64,000 nt of DNA, taken from the NCBI RefSeq assembly GCF_023734775.1, contig NZ_AP025732.1, positions 62,001 to 126,000 on the forward strand, given 5' to 3'. This DNA is from Nostoc cf. commune SO-36 (GTDB lineage Bacteria; Cyanobacteriota; Cyanobacteriia; Cyanobacteriales; Nostocaceae). How positions within the stretch are numbered: the stretch's first letter is position 1; each line of letters begins with the position of its first letter. Below are positions 19,470-28,378 of this stretch, in pieces. The position numbers and the translations under genes are program-made. The notes below the pieces were generated by a model. It searched no databases. It was not told the origin of the DNA and was given only the letters and a program-made list of their open reading frames with translations.

Positions 19470-20669
19470 ATTGCAATTCATCAAAATCCCTATTAGGGAT
19501 TGAAACATCTCGGATGCCATCTTAGGTGGCATCTTTTTTTTGATTGCAATTCATCAAAATCCCTATTAGGGATTGAAACTGAATCATGGCTGTGTAACAA
19601 TCAAAAGCTAGCTATTGCAATTCATCAAAATCCCTATTAGGGATTGAAACCATAAATCAGGATGCCATCGAAGATGTCACTAACGAATTGCAATTCATCA
19701 AAATCCCTATTAGGGATTGAAACTAGCGTACTGCGATCGTACTTCTTCAACAGTCAAATTGCAATTCATCAAAATCCCTATTAGGGATTGAAACTAAAGT
19801 TAGGATCAGTATTAGGTATAACAGAATAATTGCAATTCATCAAAATCCCTATTAGGGATTGAAACATCCAAGATGCCATCTTTTTTTCGAGGGGTATTAT
19901 CATTGCAATTCATCAAAATCCCTATTAGGGATTGAAACTTGGGAAATTTCATCGGCATTCACTTTTTTTTCAGATTGCAATTCATCAAAATCCCTATTAG
20001 GGATTGAAACTTGCTCAACACTCATTTGTATCTAATGAAAAAACATGGATTGCAATTCATCAAAATCCCTATTAGGGATTGAAACATAAAGAAATTTGGT
20101 TTTACCAACGCCACCATCAGATTGCAATTCATCAAAATCCCTATTAGGGATTGAAACTGAAACGCTCTGCCAGATCAGCGCCAGCTAGTCACTAATATTG
20201 CAATTCATCAAAATCCCTATTAGGGATTGAAACAATAGTTCTAAAAGTTTTCAGGTTCCCAGTGGTAATTGCAATTCATCAAAATCCCTATTAGGGATTG
20301 AAACATCTTTAGCAAATGTAATACGACGAATGTATCTAGCATTGCAATTCATCAAAATCCCTATTAGGGATTGAAACGTTCTGGAATCAAACCAAAACGA
20401 CCACCAAATCTAATTGCAATTCATCAAAATCCCTATTAGGGATTGAAACCAAAAATACTGTGAATTAGCTATAGAACCAGGGGATTGCAATTCATCAAAA
20501 TCCCTATTAGGGATTGAAACATAGATTATCACAGTCCCCAGGTGCTACCAGCCAGTCAAATTGCAATTCATCAAAATCCCTATTAGGGATTGAAACTTCA
20601 TAGATGATTACTACGCCGTCCGCGTAGTCTTGATTGCAATTCATCAAAATCCCTATTATAGATTTAAAC
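19470..20669 (+). CRISPR. CRISPR array, 17 repeats of 37 nt and 16 spacers, no adjacent cas genes
   Basis: Each repeat is 37 nt, beginning ATTGCAATTCATCAAAATCC and ending CCCTATTAGGGATTGAAAC. Repeats 1-16 are identical by eye; repeat 17 (20633-20669) differs near its 3' end (ATAGATTTAAAC) and marks the leader-distal end. Spacers are 34-39 nt. The 3' ATTGAAAC is the usual 8-nt crRNA handle, so transcription is on the plus strand. The internal AATCCCTA-T-TAGGGATT palindrome fits Cas6 processing. The subtype is not certain; similar repeats go with type III or I-D systems. Spacer 1 is itself a hairpin followed by T8. Confidence 0.98.
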
Positions 20670-20867
20670 AAATTGCTCTAATGGCTGGAAACGAGGTTTA
20701 AAAGGATTTGAGCTTAATTTGACACATATTAGCATTGCTGTACACTTATGTACATATTTGATGTTTATTGTCAATGCAGAAATCCTAAAAGATATTGCTA
20801 AAATCAATTTGCTTAATTTCCAACATCTCAGTACAGTAAACTTAAAACCAGTTTGAAGGTCATAAAA

Positions 20868-21614
20868 ATGACGACTCAAAAAAGGATTGCTGTGGTAACA
20901 GGCAGTAACCGAGGGCTAGGATATGCAATTTCTCGTCAATTATCCCAAATTGGCAACCGCGTAATTCTGACGAGTCGTAATGAAACAGATGGCATTGCTG
21001 CCAAGCAGCAGTTATCCAGTGAAGGGCTTGATATTGACTATCACACGCTAGATGTCACCAATGATGGAAGTGTGCAGCAGTTTACCAAGTGGTTGCATGA
21101 AACTTACGGCAAAGTAGATATTTTGGTCAATAATGCAGGTGTAAATCCCACAACGAAGCCGGAGGAGTCCAGCTTACTAACTGTGCAACTGGAAACGATG
21201 CGATCAACCTTTGAAACTAATGTTTTAGCAGTACTTAGAATTTCTCAAGCATTAATTCCGTTGATGAAGGTGCAAAACTACGGTCGTATTGTCAATATCT
21301 CTACGGAAATGGCATCTTTGGTATCAGTTCCCACTGATTACTACCCTTTAGCGCCCTCCTATCGACTCTCAAAGGTGGGAGTAAATGGACTAACTGTGCT
21401 TCTCGCCAAGGAACTCCAAGGTACTAATATTCTTGTAAATGCCTATTCTCCAGGTTGGATGAAGACAGACATGGGGGGAGATAATGCCCCGTTCACAGCA
21501 GAAGAAGGAGCCGAAACTGCTGTCTATTTAGCAACACTTCCCGATGGAGGAGCGCAAGGAATGTTTTTTGCAGAGATGCGAAAGTTTGGTGGCCCCATTC
21601 AATTACAATGGTAG
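20868..21614 (+). CDS. SDR-family NAD(P)-dependent oxidoreductase
   Basis: 248 residues from ATG 20868, preceded by GAAGG; classical short-chain dehydrogenase. The cofactor motif VTGSNRGLGYA is near residue 10, VNNAGVNP near residue 90, and a catalytic Ser/Tyr/Lys set is met by NIST...PSYRLSKVGVN. The end (SPGWMKTDMGG) is typical of carbonyl-reductase-like SDRs. The basic residue after the Gly-rich loop (R in SNRG) suggests NADP. The substrate is not predictable. Followed after only 6 bases by the SMP-30-like gene, so probably an operon. Confidence 0.9.
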   Translation: MTTQKRIAVVTGSNRGLGYAISRQLSQIGNRVILTSRNETDGIAAKQQLSSEGLDIDYHTLDVTNDGSVQQFTKWLHETYGKVDILVNNAGVNPTTKPEESSLLTVQLETMRSTFETNVLAVLRISQALIPLMKVQNYGRIVNISTEMASLVSVPTDYYPLAPSYRLSKVGVNGLTVLLAKELQGTNILVNAYSPGWMKTDMGGDNAPFTAEEGAETAVYLATLPDGGAQGMFFAEMRKFGGPIQLQW

Positions 21615-22534
<920 letters not shown>

Positions 22535-22598
22535 GAATGACTCAATCATGCTACGGTTACAAAAACTCAGAATTGTTAACTTGATGGTGACATAACTA

Positions 22599-23162
22599 AT
22601 GGAGATGGAACAGGACGAGCAATTTGTAACCGTGGTCATTACACAACTTGTCAAACCAGGATGCGAAAACGCTTACGAAATTTGGTTAAAAAATGTTACT
22701 AGTGTTGCCAGAACCTATATTGGTCACATGGGGACAAATGTAATTCGTCCCCAACTTGGCGTGCGAAATGAATATGTGATTATCTTCCGGTTTGACAATT
22801 ATGAAAATTTAAAGGTATGGATGACATCGCGCGATCGCGAATATTGGCTCAATCAAGGTAAGCATTTGGTGGAATCCGATCCTGATGTTCAACAAATCTG
22901 TGGATTAGAAGCTTGGTTTTCTCTTCCCGGACAACCACTGAAAACTCCACCGCGCTATAAAATAGCATTGCTAACTTGGGGAGCCGTATATGTGTTAATT
23001 AATTTGTTGAGTACGTTTATAGTCCCCTTACTTCGTGGTTTACCTCCCTTAATTATTTCGTTGATCGTTACGATTACAATGGTTTTACTGTTGACATATA
23101 TTGTCATGCCTAGAGTTAGCCGTTTCTTTAGCTTTTGGCTATATCCTAAATCACGAAAATAG
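22599..23162 (+). CDS. ABM-domain protein with two membrane helices
   Basis: 187 residues. Residues ~8-105 form an antibiotic-biosynthesis-monooxygenase-type ferredoxin-like fold (VTVVITQLVKPGCENAYEIWLKNV...VIIFRFDNYENLKVWMTSRDREYW). Two transmembrane helices follow (about 120-143 and 148-170), then a basic tail. This layout is common for cyanobacterial ABM membrane proteins of unknown role; substrate unknown. ATG 22599 lies 64 bases after the SMP-30-like gene. Confidence 0.8.
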   Translation: MEMEQDEQFVTVVITQLVKPGCENAYEIWLKNVTSVARTYIGHMGTNVIRPQLGVRNEYVIIFRFDNYENLKVWMTSRDREYWLNQGKHLVESDPDVQQICGLEAWFSLPGQPLKTPPRYKIALLTWGAVYVLINLLSTFIVPLLRGLPPLIISLIVTITMVLLLTYIVMPRVSRFFSFWLYPKSRK

Positions 23163-23176
23163 CAATTGAAATTACT

Positions 23177-23496
23177 TTAACCAACAGCGAACTCGGTAAA
23201 TTGTCGTTTAAAGGGGGAATGAAAAGCTAAAACGATATCTTTTTTGGGTACGCCTCTATTAATAAGTTCATTGGCAATACCTCCTTCAGTACCATCGTGT
23301 TGAATCCAAATTTTTTCGTTTTTAATATCCAGATGCAAAACACAGCCATATACACGGCGCTTATTTGACCATCCCGCGTGAACGACTTGGTAGCGATGCC
23401 TACGGCGGGGCAAAGCCCAACGCGTTCTCTATCAAAAATAACTTCTGCTTCGACTTCTTCGTTGCTGGCTTTGATTTCGCTGTAAGCTAGCAACAA
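23177..23496 (-). pseudogene. xisI remnant (fdxN-element excision controlling factor family)
   Basis: The C-terminal 65 residues (WSNKRRVYGCVLHLDIKNEK...IVLAFHSPFKRQFTEFAVG) are diagnostic of XisI proteins. The upstream part (YSEIKASNEEVEAEVIFDRER) is in another frame. Between them, about 23394-23430, lies a GC-rich repeat-like insert (GCGATGCCTACGGCGGGGCA) that breaks the frame. The normal N-terminal ~15 residues and start are missing; at about 23497 the sequence joins a different gene on the opposite strand. XisH/XisI pairs are widespread in Nostoc and often not linked to the fdxN element; no xisH is present here. Confidence 0.85.
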
Positions 23497-23862
23497 TCGC
23501 TAGCGGAAAAGCTTGCTAGAGATATACCGAATGCGCGAGTGGTAAAAGCTTTTAATACAATGGCGCAGGAAGTCTTTGAATTAGCACCTGAACCACTAAA
23601 GAATTATGGAGTTTCTGTTTTTGTTGCAGGAGATGATGAGGAAGCCAGAAAAATAGTCATCGAGCTTGCTGAAGAAATCGGATTTTTAGCAGTAGATTCT
23701 GGTGTTTTACGTAATGCTCGATTGGTAGAAGGCTTGGGAGATTTTATTCGCCTAATCATGATTGGTCAAAAACAGGGCGTTTATGCAACTATCTCTGTTA
23801 ATGTCTTGCCTACAGCGCCAGGACAACGCTTAGGTGGACGGCAGGCTTCGACTTTGAAGTGA
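23497..23862 (+). pseudogene. N-terminally truncated NADPH-dependent F420 reductase-like oxidoreductase
   Basis: The reading frame is recognisable from about 23500 (SLAEKLARDIPNARVVKAFNTMA) to the stop at 23862. It matches the second half of the NAD(P)-binding F420-reductase/NpdG family, ending in LVEGLGDFIRLIM. The first ~100 residues, with the Rossmann loop, are absent: the sequence abuts the xisI remnant with no start codon or promoter. Best read as a deletion product that joined two truncated genes, so it is unlikely to be expressed or functional. Confidence 0.8.
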
Positions 23863-23903
23863 ACGATCTAGAAATATATTGAATTGAGTAATGCCAAAAT
23901 TTT

Positions 23904-23927
23904 AGGGGTGGTTTCGTAACCACCCCT
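23904..23927. terminator. Bidirectional terminator before ndhD end
   Basis: AGGGGTGGTT, loop TCGT, AACCACCCCT: a perfect 10-bp stem between the plus-strand remnant and the convergent ndhD. T-rich bases follow it on the plus strand and ATTTT flanks it on the minus strand. Confidence 0.7.
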
Positions 23928-23981
23928 TTATTGCCCTAATAATTTAGAATTTACTTGCAGCCCCCTTAATGGGAAGTTAAT

Positions 23982-25595
23982 TTACTCAGAAATGTTAATC
24001 GAACTTTCAACTTGAGAATCAGCCAATGTTGGCGCAGAGAAAATCCGCGAGTACAAACTTGATGGTTGTTGATGAGCAACGATTGGTAGAACTTGACGAG
24101 CATGGGCGGCTAACTCTACTGCTTTCACATCATAAGTCTGCGTTGCTAATTTGGGATAGAAACCAATTCCGATGATTGGTAGCAGCAAACAAGCGGTAAT
24201 AAATATTTCGCGGGGTTTGACATCAGATATTACAGCATCCAAGTGCAATTCTTTACTTTGTTCACCGTAGAATACTTGACGCAGCATCGACAGTAAATAA
24301 ATCGGTGTCAAAATCACGCCAACTGCTGACAGCAGCACGACTACAATCTTGAAGCTGGAACTGTAAACATCACTGGTGGCGATACCGAGAAATACCATCA
24401 ACTCACCCACAAAACCACTCATTCCGGGTAAGGCGAGAGAAGCCATTGAACCGATGGTGAACAGAGCAAAGGTTTTGGGCATTACCTTAGCCATACCGCC
24501 CATTTTATCCATCATCAAGGTGTGGGTGCGATCGTAAGTTACGCCAGACAGGAAGAACAAGCTAGCAGCAATCAAGCCGTGGGAAACCATCTGTAACACT
24601 GCACCACTTATACCCAGTTCTGTGTAAGAGGCAATCCCAATCAGCACAAATCCCATGTGGGCAATTGAAGAGTAAGCCAAACGGCGTTTGAGATTGGTTT
24701 GAGCGAAGGCACAGCAAGCACCGTAGACAATGTTAACCACACCCAAAATTGCCAGCACTGGGGCAAAAGTCACATGAGCATTGGGCAACATTTCCACATT
24801 GAAACGGATAAGGGCATAACCACCCATTTTTAACAACACACCAGCCAAAATCATCGAACCGGGTGCTGATGCTTCACCGTGGGCATCAGGTAGCCAAGTG
24901 TGTAATGGGAAAATCGGTAACTTCACACCGAAGGCAATCAAGAAACCTGCATAAACCAACAATTCCAAAGTTTTGGGGTATTCTTTCATTCCTAGAGTCG
25001 CCATGTCGAAGGTGACGGTATCTCCAGAGAAGGCCATTGCAAAACCGGCAATCAAGATAAATATTGATGCGGCGGCGGTGTAAAGAATGAATTTAGTAGC
25101 TGCATAACGGCGGTTTTGTCCTCCCCAGATGGAAATCAGCAGGTAAACCGGCACTAACTCGATTTCCCACATTAGGAAGAACAGTAGCAAATCTTGGGCG
25201 ACAAATACGCCAAGCTGGGCGCTGTACATCGCTAACATCAAACCATAAAATAATCGCGGCTTGGTGGTAACTTTCCAAGCCGCGAATATTGCGAGAGTAT
25301 TTATTAAGCCTGTTAGAAGCAGTAAGGGCATCGATAAACCATCAACTCCCACAGCCCAATGCAAACCTAATTGCGGTATCCAAGGATAGTTTTCTACAAA
25401 TTGGAGTGTTGAACTCTGAAAGTCGTACTTATACCAAAAGGCATAAATCATCAGTGCAAAGTCAGTGATCGCAACTCCCAAACCATACCACCGCACAGTT
25501 CTGCCTTCTTTGTCTGGGATCAGGGGGATGGCTAAGGCAGCCACCAAGGGTAAGAGGATTATGGCTGTTAGCCAGGGGAATTCAATAGCATTCAT
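23982..25595 (-). CDS. ndhD: NAD(P)H-quinone oxidoreductase subunit 4 (paralogue A)
   Basis: A proton-pumping antiporter-like subunit of thylakoid NDH-1, used in respiration and cyclic electron flow. ATG 25595 gives 537 residues, the usual length, with about 14 transmembrane helices. Conserved charged residues are visible in [17 protein letters not shown], in [16 protein letters not shown] and in the lysines of [12 protein letters not shown] and [10 protein letters not shown]. The C-terminal part is periplasm/stroma-exposed and ends SINISE. A second ndhD lies 2.8 kb away at 28379 in the same orientation. Which of the NdhD1-D4 types it is cannot be fixed without alignment; it resembles D1/D2. 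Confidence 0.95.
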   Translation of the reverse strand: MNAIEFPWLTAIILLPLVAALAIPLIPDKEGRTVRWYGLGVAITDFALMIYAFWYKYDFQSSTLQFVENYPWIPQLGLHWAVGVDGLSMPLLLLTGLINTLAIFAAWKVTTKPRLFYGLMLAMYSAQLGVFVAQDLLLFFLMWEIELVPVYLLISIWGGQNRRYAATKFILYTAAASIFILIAGFAMAFSGDTVTFDMATLGMKEYPKTLELLVYAGFLIAFGVKLPIFPLHTWLPDAHGEASAPGSMILAGVLLKMGGYALIRFNVEMLPNAHVTFAPVLAILGVVNIVYGACCAFAQTNLKRRLAYSSIAHMGFVLIGIASYTELGISGAVLQMVSHGLIAASLFFLSGVTYDRTHTLMMDKMGGMAKVMPKTFALFTIGSMASLALPGMSGFVGELMVFLGIATSDVYSSSFKIVVVLLSAVGVILTPIYLLSMLRQVFYGEQSKELHLDAVISDVKPREIFITACLLLPIIGIGFYPKLATQTYDVKAVELAAHARQVLPIVAHQQPSSLYSRIFSAPTLADSQVESSINISE

Positions 25596-25956
25596 CACTT
25601 ATGACAATCAATATTGCTTTTTCGCTTTTAGTTACATTATATTAAGGAATTTTGACTTTTGTAACCATTTCTGAAATCTACAATATTAAATTTTTTCTTT
25701 TGACAAGAATATATACTCATCGAATCTCAATTTTTCAGGATAAATAAGAATAAATGGTGTATCTATTTTTGCCGCTCATAAAATGTAAAGTTTTGCAACG
25801 CCAACAAAAAACGGTAGCTAAAGCCACCGCTACAATAGCGTTACATTTTATGGTTAAGCCCAAGTGTCAGGGCTATTTAGTCTACGCTTCTAAGTTGAGT
25901 CATAGACCTAACCCCCCAGCCCTTCCCTATAAGGGAAAGGTACTTGGGGCTGACCA
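25596..25956. other. ndhD upstream region
   Basis: AT-rich promoter-like DNA near ndhD (25600-25760), then about 25780-25950 with GTAGCTAAAGCCACCGCTAC, a near-perfect small hairpin (25812-25831), and AACCCCCCAGCCC...GGGGCTGACC, a common Nostoc intergenic string. No gene is supported. Confidence 0.5.
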
Positions 25957-26466
25957 TTAAACAATCCGGTTGACAATTGTCCACACTTCTAAATCAGAGC
26001 GGACATAAGGAACGGAGATTGTCTTGAACCCAGTAATGAAGGGTTTGTAATAAATTCGCCAATACATTGGACTCAATTCATTGGCACAACCTTTAAGGAG
26101 GCGAACTTCTGTTGCCAGTTCACTTGCTAATTGATTAATGCGTTGAGCATGAACCTGTGCCACTTCTTTGGCTTCTTCTAGTTCTTGCTGTAGGATAAGT
26201 TCTTTTGATGCAACTTGCGATCGCACTAACTTACCTTGTTTTTGTTTTATCTGGCCTTCCAAGGCTGCGATCGCCGCATCAATGCCTTGGAGTTCAACTG
26301 ATAATTGGGCATTTTCCCTAGCTTGACGGCGATAGGCTTCCACCATTGCCTGGGGTGAATCATTCTCGCCAGAGATTACATGATTAATAGTGAGTGCAGC
26401 GCGTTCTTCTAGGAGAATCTGAATTTGAGATTTAAGCGCCGCCATTTCAGCCTGAATTTGCTCCAT
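25957..26466 (-). CDS. Coiled-coil protein of unknown function
   Basis: 169 residues from ATG 26466 (MEQIQAEMAALKSQIQ); an upstream extension to 26550 would run through thrB and is rejected. Residues 1-125 are almost all helical with heptad patterns (two long coiled-coil blocks separated by GENDSPQAMVEAYRRQ). The last ~40 residues (LSPMYWRIYYKPFITGFKTISVPYVRSDLEVWTIVNRIV) are aromatic and likely globular. No membrane helix. It starts 11 bases after the thrB stop, so it is in an operon with thrB. No known function is recognised. Confidence 0.75.
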   Translation of the reverse strand: MEQIQAEMAALKSQIQILLEERAALTINHVISGENDSPQAMVEAYRRQARENAQLSVELQGIDAAIAALEGQIKQKQGKLVRSQVASKELILQQELEEAKEVAQVHAQRINQLASELATEVRLLKGCANELSPMYWRIYYKPFITGFKTISVPYVRSDLEVWTIVNRIV

Positions 26467-26477
26467 AAAATCAAATA

Positions 26478-27392
26478 TTAAAAGCTTTTTGCGCCTTGGG
26501 TATCGAGAGAAAGCGATCGCACCTCGGCTGTAATTCCTTCTTCTTGCCAAGCGGCTAACATCGCCGCCTCCACAGCTTTCGAGTTTAGTTTATCCGCCAA
26601 AGCTAACAGTGTTGGCCCCGCACCACTAATCACCATACCATAAGCACCAGCACTAACGGCTGCGATGTTGAGAGCATCATAACCAGGAATCAAAGCTTTA
26701 CGATAGGGTTGATGCAACTTATCTTGCAAAGCTGTCTTTAACCATTGTCCGTTCCCAGTTTCCAAGCCGCGCAACAATAAGCCCAAATGGGCTGTATTGA
26801 AAATCGCATCCGCGCGACTCACTTCAGTCGGGAGAACGCCCCGCGCCTCGGAAGTGGAAAGTTCAAAATTAGGAATAGCTATAACTGGTACAACATCTTT
26901 ATGCCAGGGAACATCACAAATTTCCCAAGCTGCACCACTGGTAGCAGCGAGACGACATCCTCCCAACAAGGCTGGAACTACATTATCAGGATGTCCTTCC
27001 ATTGCGATCGCTAACTCCATCACCTGCGACTGAGAAAGAGTTGCACCCTCAAGTTGATTACCAGCAACCAAGCCACCAACAATTGCTGTCGCGGAACTAC
27101 CCAAACCCCTCGCCAGTGGTACACCTAATTTAATTTCTATTTTCACACTCGGCGGTGTCTGCTCTATATGCTGATAGAACTTGACAAACGCTTGATAGAG
27201 AAGATTGCTCTCATCAGTTTGGACTCGTTCAGCTTCCTTACCGGTGACATGAATAGTTAACCCACCCTCTTCTAGGCGAGTGAACTTAAACTCGTTGTAC
27301 AGCTTTAATGCTGCACCGATGCAATCAAAACCAGGCCCCAAATTTGCAGTTGTGGCAGGGACGGTAACAGTGATGGCAGAAACAACAGACAT
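26478..27392 (-). CDS. thrB: Homoserine kinase
   Basis: GHMP kinase that phosphorylates homoserine in threonine synthesis. 304 residues, standard length. Motif 1 is VPATTANLGPGFDCIGAAL near residue 10; the ATP loop PLARGLGSSATAIVGG is near residue 90; motif 3 GAYGMVISGAGPTLLAL is near residue 245. ATG 27392 gives MSVVSAITVTVPATTANLG, matching family N-termini. Downstream on the same strand is the coiled-coil gene; thrC and hom are not in the window. Confidence 0.96.
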   Translation of the reverse strand: MSVVSAITVTVPATTANLGPGFDCIGAALKLYNEFKFTRLEEGGLTIHVTGKEAERVQTDESNLLYQAFVKFYQHIEQTPPSVKIEIKLGVPLARGLGSSATAIVGGLVAGNQLEGATLSQSQVMELAIAMEGHPDNVVPALLGGCRLAATSGAAWEICDVPWHKDVVPVIAIPNFELSTSEARGVLPTEVSRADAIFNTAHLGLLLRGLETGNGQWLKTALQDKLHQPYRKALIPGYDALNIAAVSAGAYGMVISGAGPTLLALADKLNSKAVEAAMLAAWQEEGITAEVRSLSLDTQGAKSF

Positions 27393-27591
27393 TGGTAAAA
27401 CTCACTAATCATCAACCAGCATCCCATGTAAAGGGTTGATTTGTTTACTAATGATGCTAATTATCTGTTGTGGTAGTTTGCATACCTATCTGAGTGTTTA
27501 CATTTTATTAATATATTTTTATACCTAATGATTGGAAAATAATGTTATTATCGGATTATATATTGATTATTTATATTAACTAATTTAATAA

Positions 27592-27969
27592 ATGGAATAT
27601 TTAAAGCGCTTTCTTGAGTATGCTCCTGAGGCGTATGATGCTATTCGTGATGCTGACGATGTAGCAGTGATTGCACGTAACACTGGATGGGCAGAGTTTC
27701 GCATTCGACGGATCAAAAAACATTTATTTTATGATGAACACCAGTTGGATTACGATCTCGGATTTAACCGCTTTAGTCCTGATCCAGATATAGCAGATGC
27801 CTGGATTAGGTTACAGCGAGGTAATTTTAACCCTGAAGATTTGAGACTACTGGAACATGAATACTTTGAGTCGAGGTTTGAAGGCATTTTCCATACTAAC
27901 TACCGTACAGCTCATGAAGCTACCGAACGCTCTGGTCGTTTCTGGAGTCCCCCAGTAATATCACCATAA
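27592..27969 (+). CDS. Protein resembling a polymorphic-toxin C-terminal domain
   Basis: 125 residues. The pattern AYDAIRDADDVAVIARNTGW, IRRIKKHLFYDEHQLD, then DPDIADAWIRLQRGNFNPEDLRLLEHEYFESRFE and TNYRTAHEA resembles a module I recall at the C-termini of LXG/RHS-type toxins, with conserved His/Glu pairs (HEYFE) that could be catalytic. Here it is free-standing, without a delivery domain or signal. It is followed by a small acidic-basic protein 54 bases on, a possible immunity partner. AT-rich upstream DNA supplies a promoter. The toxin idea is inference; a family search is needed. Confidence 0.6.
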   Translation: MEYLKRFLEYAPEAYDAIRDADDVAVIARNTGWAEFRIRRIKKHLFYDEHQLDYDLGFNRFSPDPDIADAWIRLQRGNFNPEDLRLLEHEYFESRFEGIFHTNYRTAHEATERSGRFWSPPVISP

Positions 27970-28023
27970 CTCAAATGAGTTAAAACTAAAGTATCTAACT
28001 TTTAAAGACCACATTAATCTGTT

Positions 28024-28263
28024 ATGGCTTTTTACGTATTGATTCTAAAAGAAAAGGAGGATGAGACCGGCGTTACTTACCGCTTTGGCCCACATGAAGA
28101 TCGTCTCGGCTCTTTATGGATAGATAAATTGAGTGGAGAAATTAAGGAACTTCAAGAAACCCCAGAGCAGAACTCGCAGGCATTTTTTCAAAGAGCAGCA
28201 GTAAAGGTTTGGCAAAATTGGAAAAAAGGAGCTTTTCCAGAAAAAACATCTTGGGCATCCTGA
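28024..28263 (+). CDS. Small protein, possible immunity partner
   Basis: 79 residues, not recognised. It reads as a small alpha/beta protein (FYVLILKEKEDETGVTYRFGPHEDRLGSLWIDKLSGEI strand-rich, then a helix AFFQRAAVKVWQNWKKG). No signal peptide. Its position 54 bases after the toxin-like gene and its small size suggest an immunity or antitoxin function, but nothing in the sequence proves it. Confidence 0.6.
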   Translation: MAFYVLILKEKEDETGVTYRFGPHEDRLGSLWIDKLSGEIKELQETPEQNSQAFFQRAAVKVWQNWKKGAFPEKTSWAS

Positions 28264-28275
28264 GAACGGTTTGGG

Positions 28276-28309
28276 ATTGATAGCCTATCCACAGTGATAG
28301 GCTATCAAT
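28276..28309. terminator. 14-bp hairpin between convergent genes
   Basis: ATTGATAGCCTATC, loop CACAGT, GATAGGCTATCAAT. A perfect stem between the possible immunity gene and the convergent second ndhD. Without a strong T-run but well placed for both strands. Confidence 0.65.
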
Positions 28310-28378
28310 ACTCTGTTCTTCCTCAAAAAGATACCTAGCGATCGCTCTTTTCCACAAAAGGAATAGATTTCGAGAAGA

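Noticed and set aside
19309..19503. A 64-codon ORF running into the CRISPR array
   Set aside because: It lies in the leader and ends inside repeat 1; no ribosome site and no protein-like composition.
23177..23496. Functional XisI linked to an fdxN excision element
   Set aside because: The gene is headless and frameshifted, no xisH, xisF or fdxN is near, and XisI-like proteins are numerous in Nostoc.
25957..26550. Longer coiled-coil gene overlapping thrB
   Set aside because: The added part is antisense-independent overlap with thrB codons; ATG 26466 gives an 11-base gap and a sensible protein.
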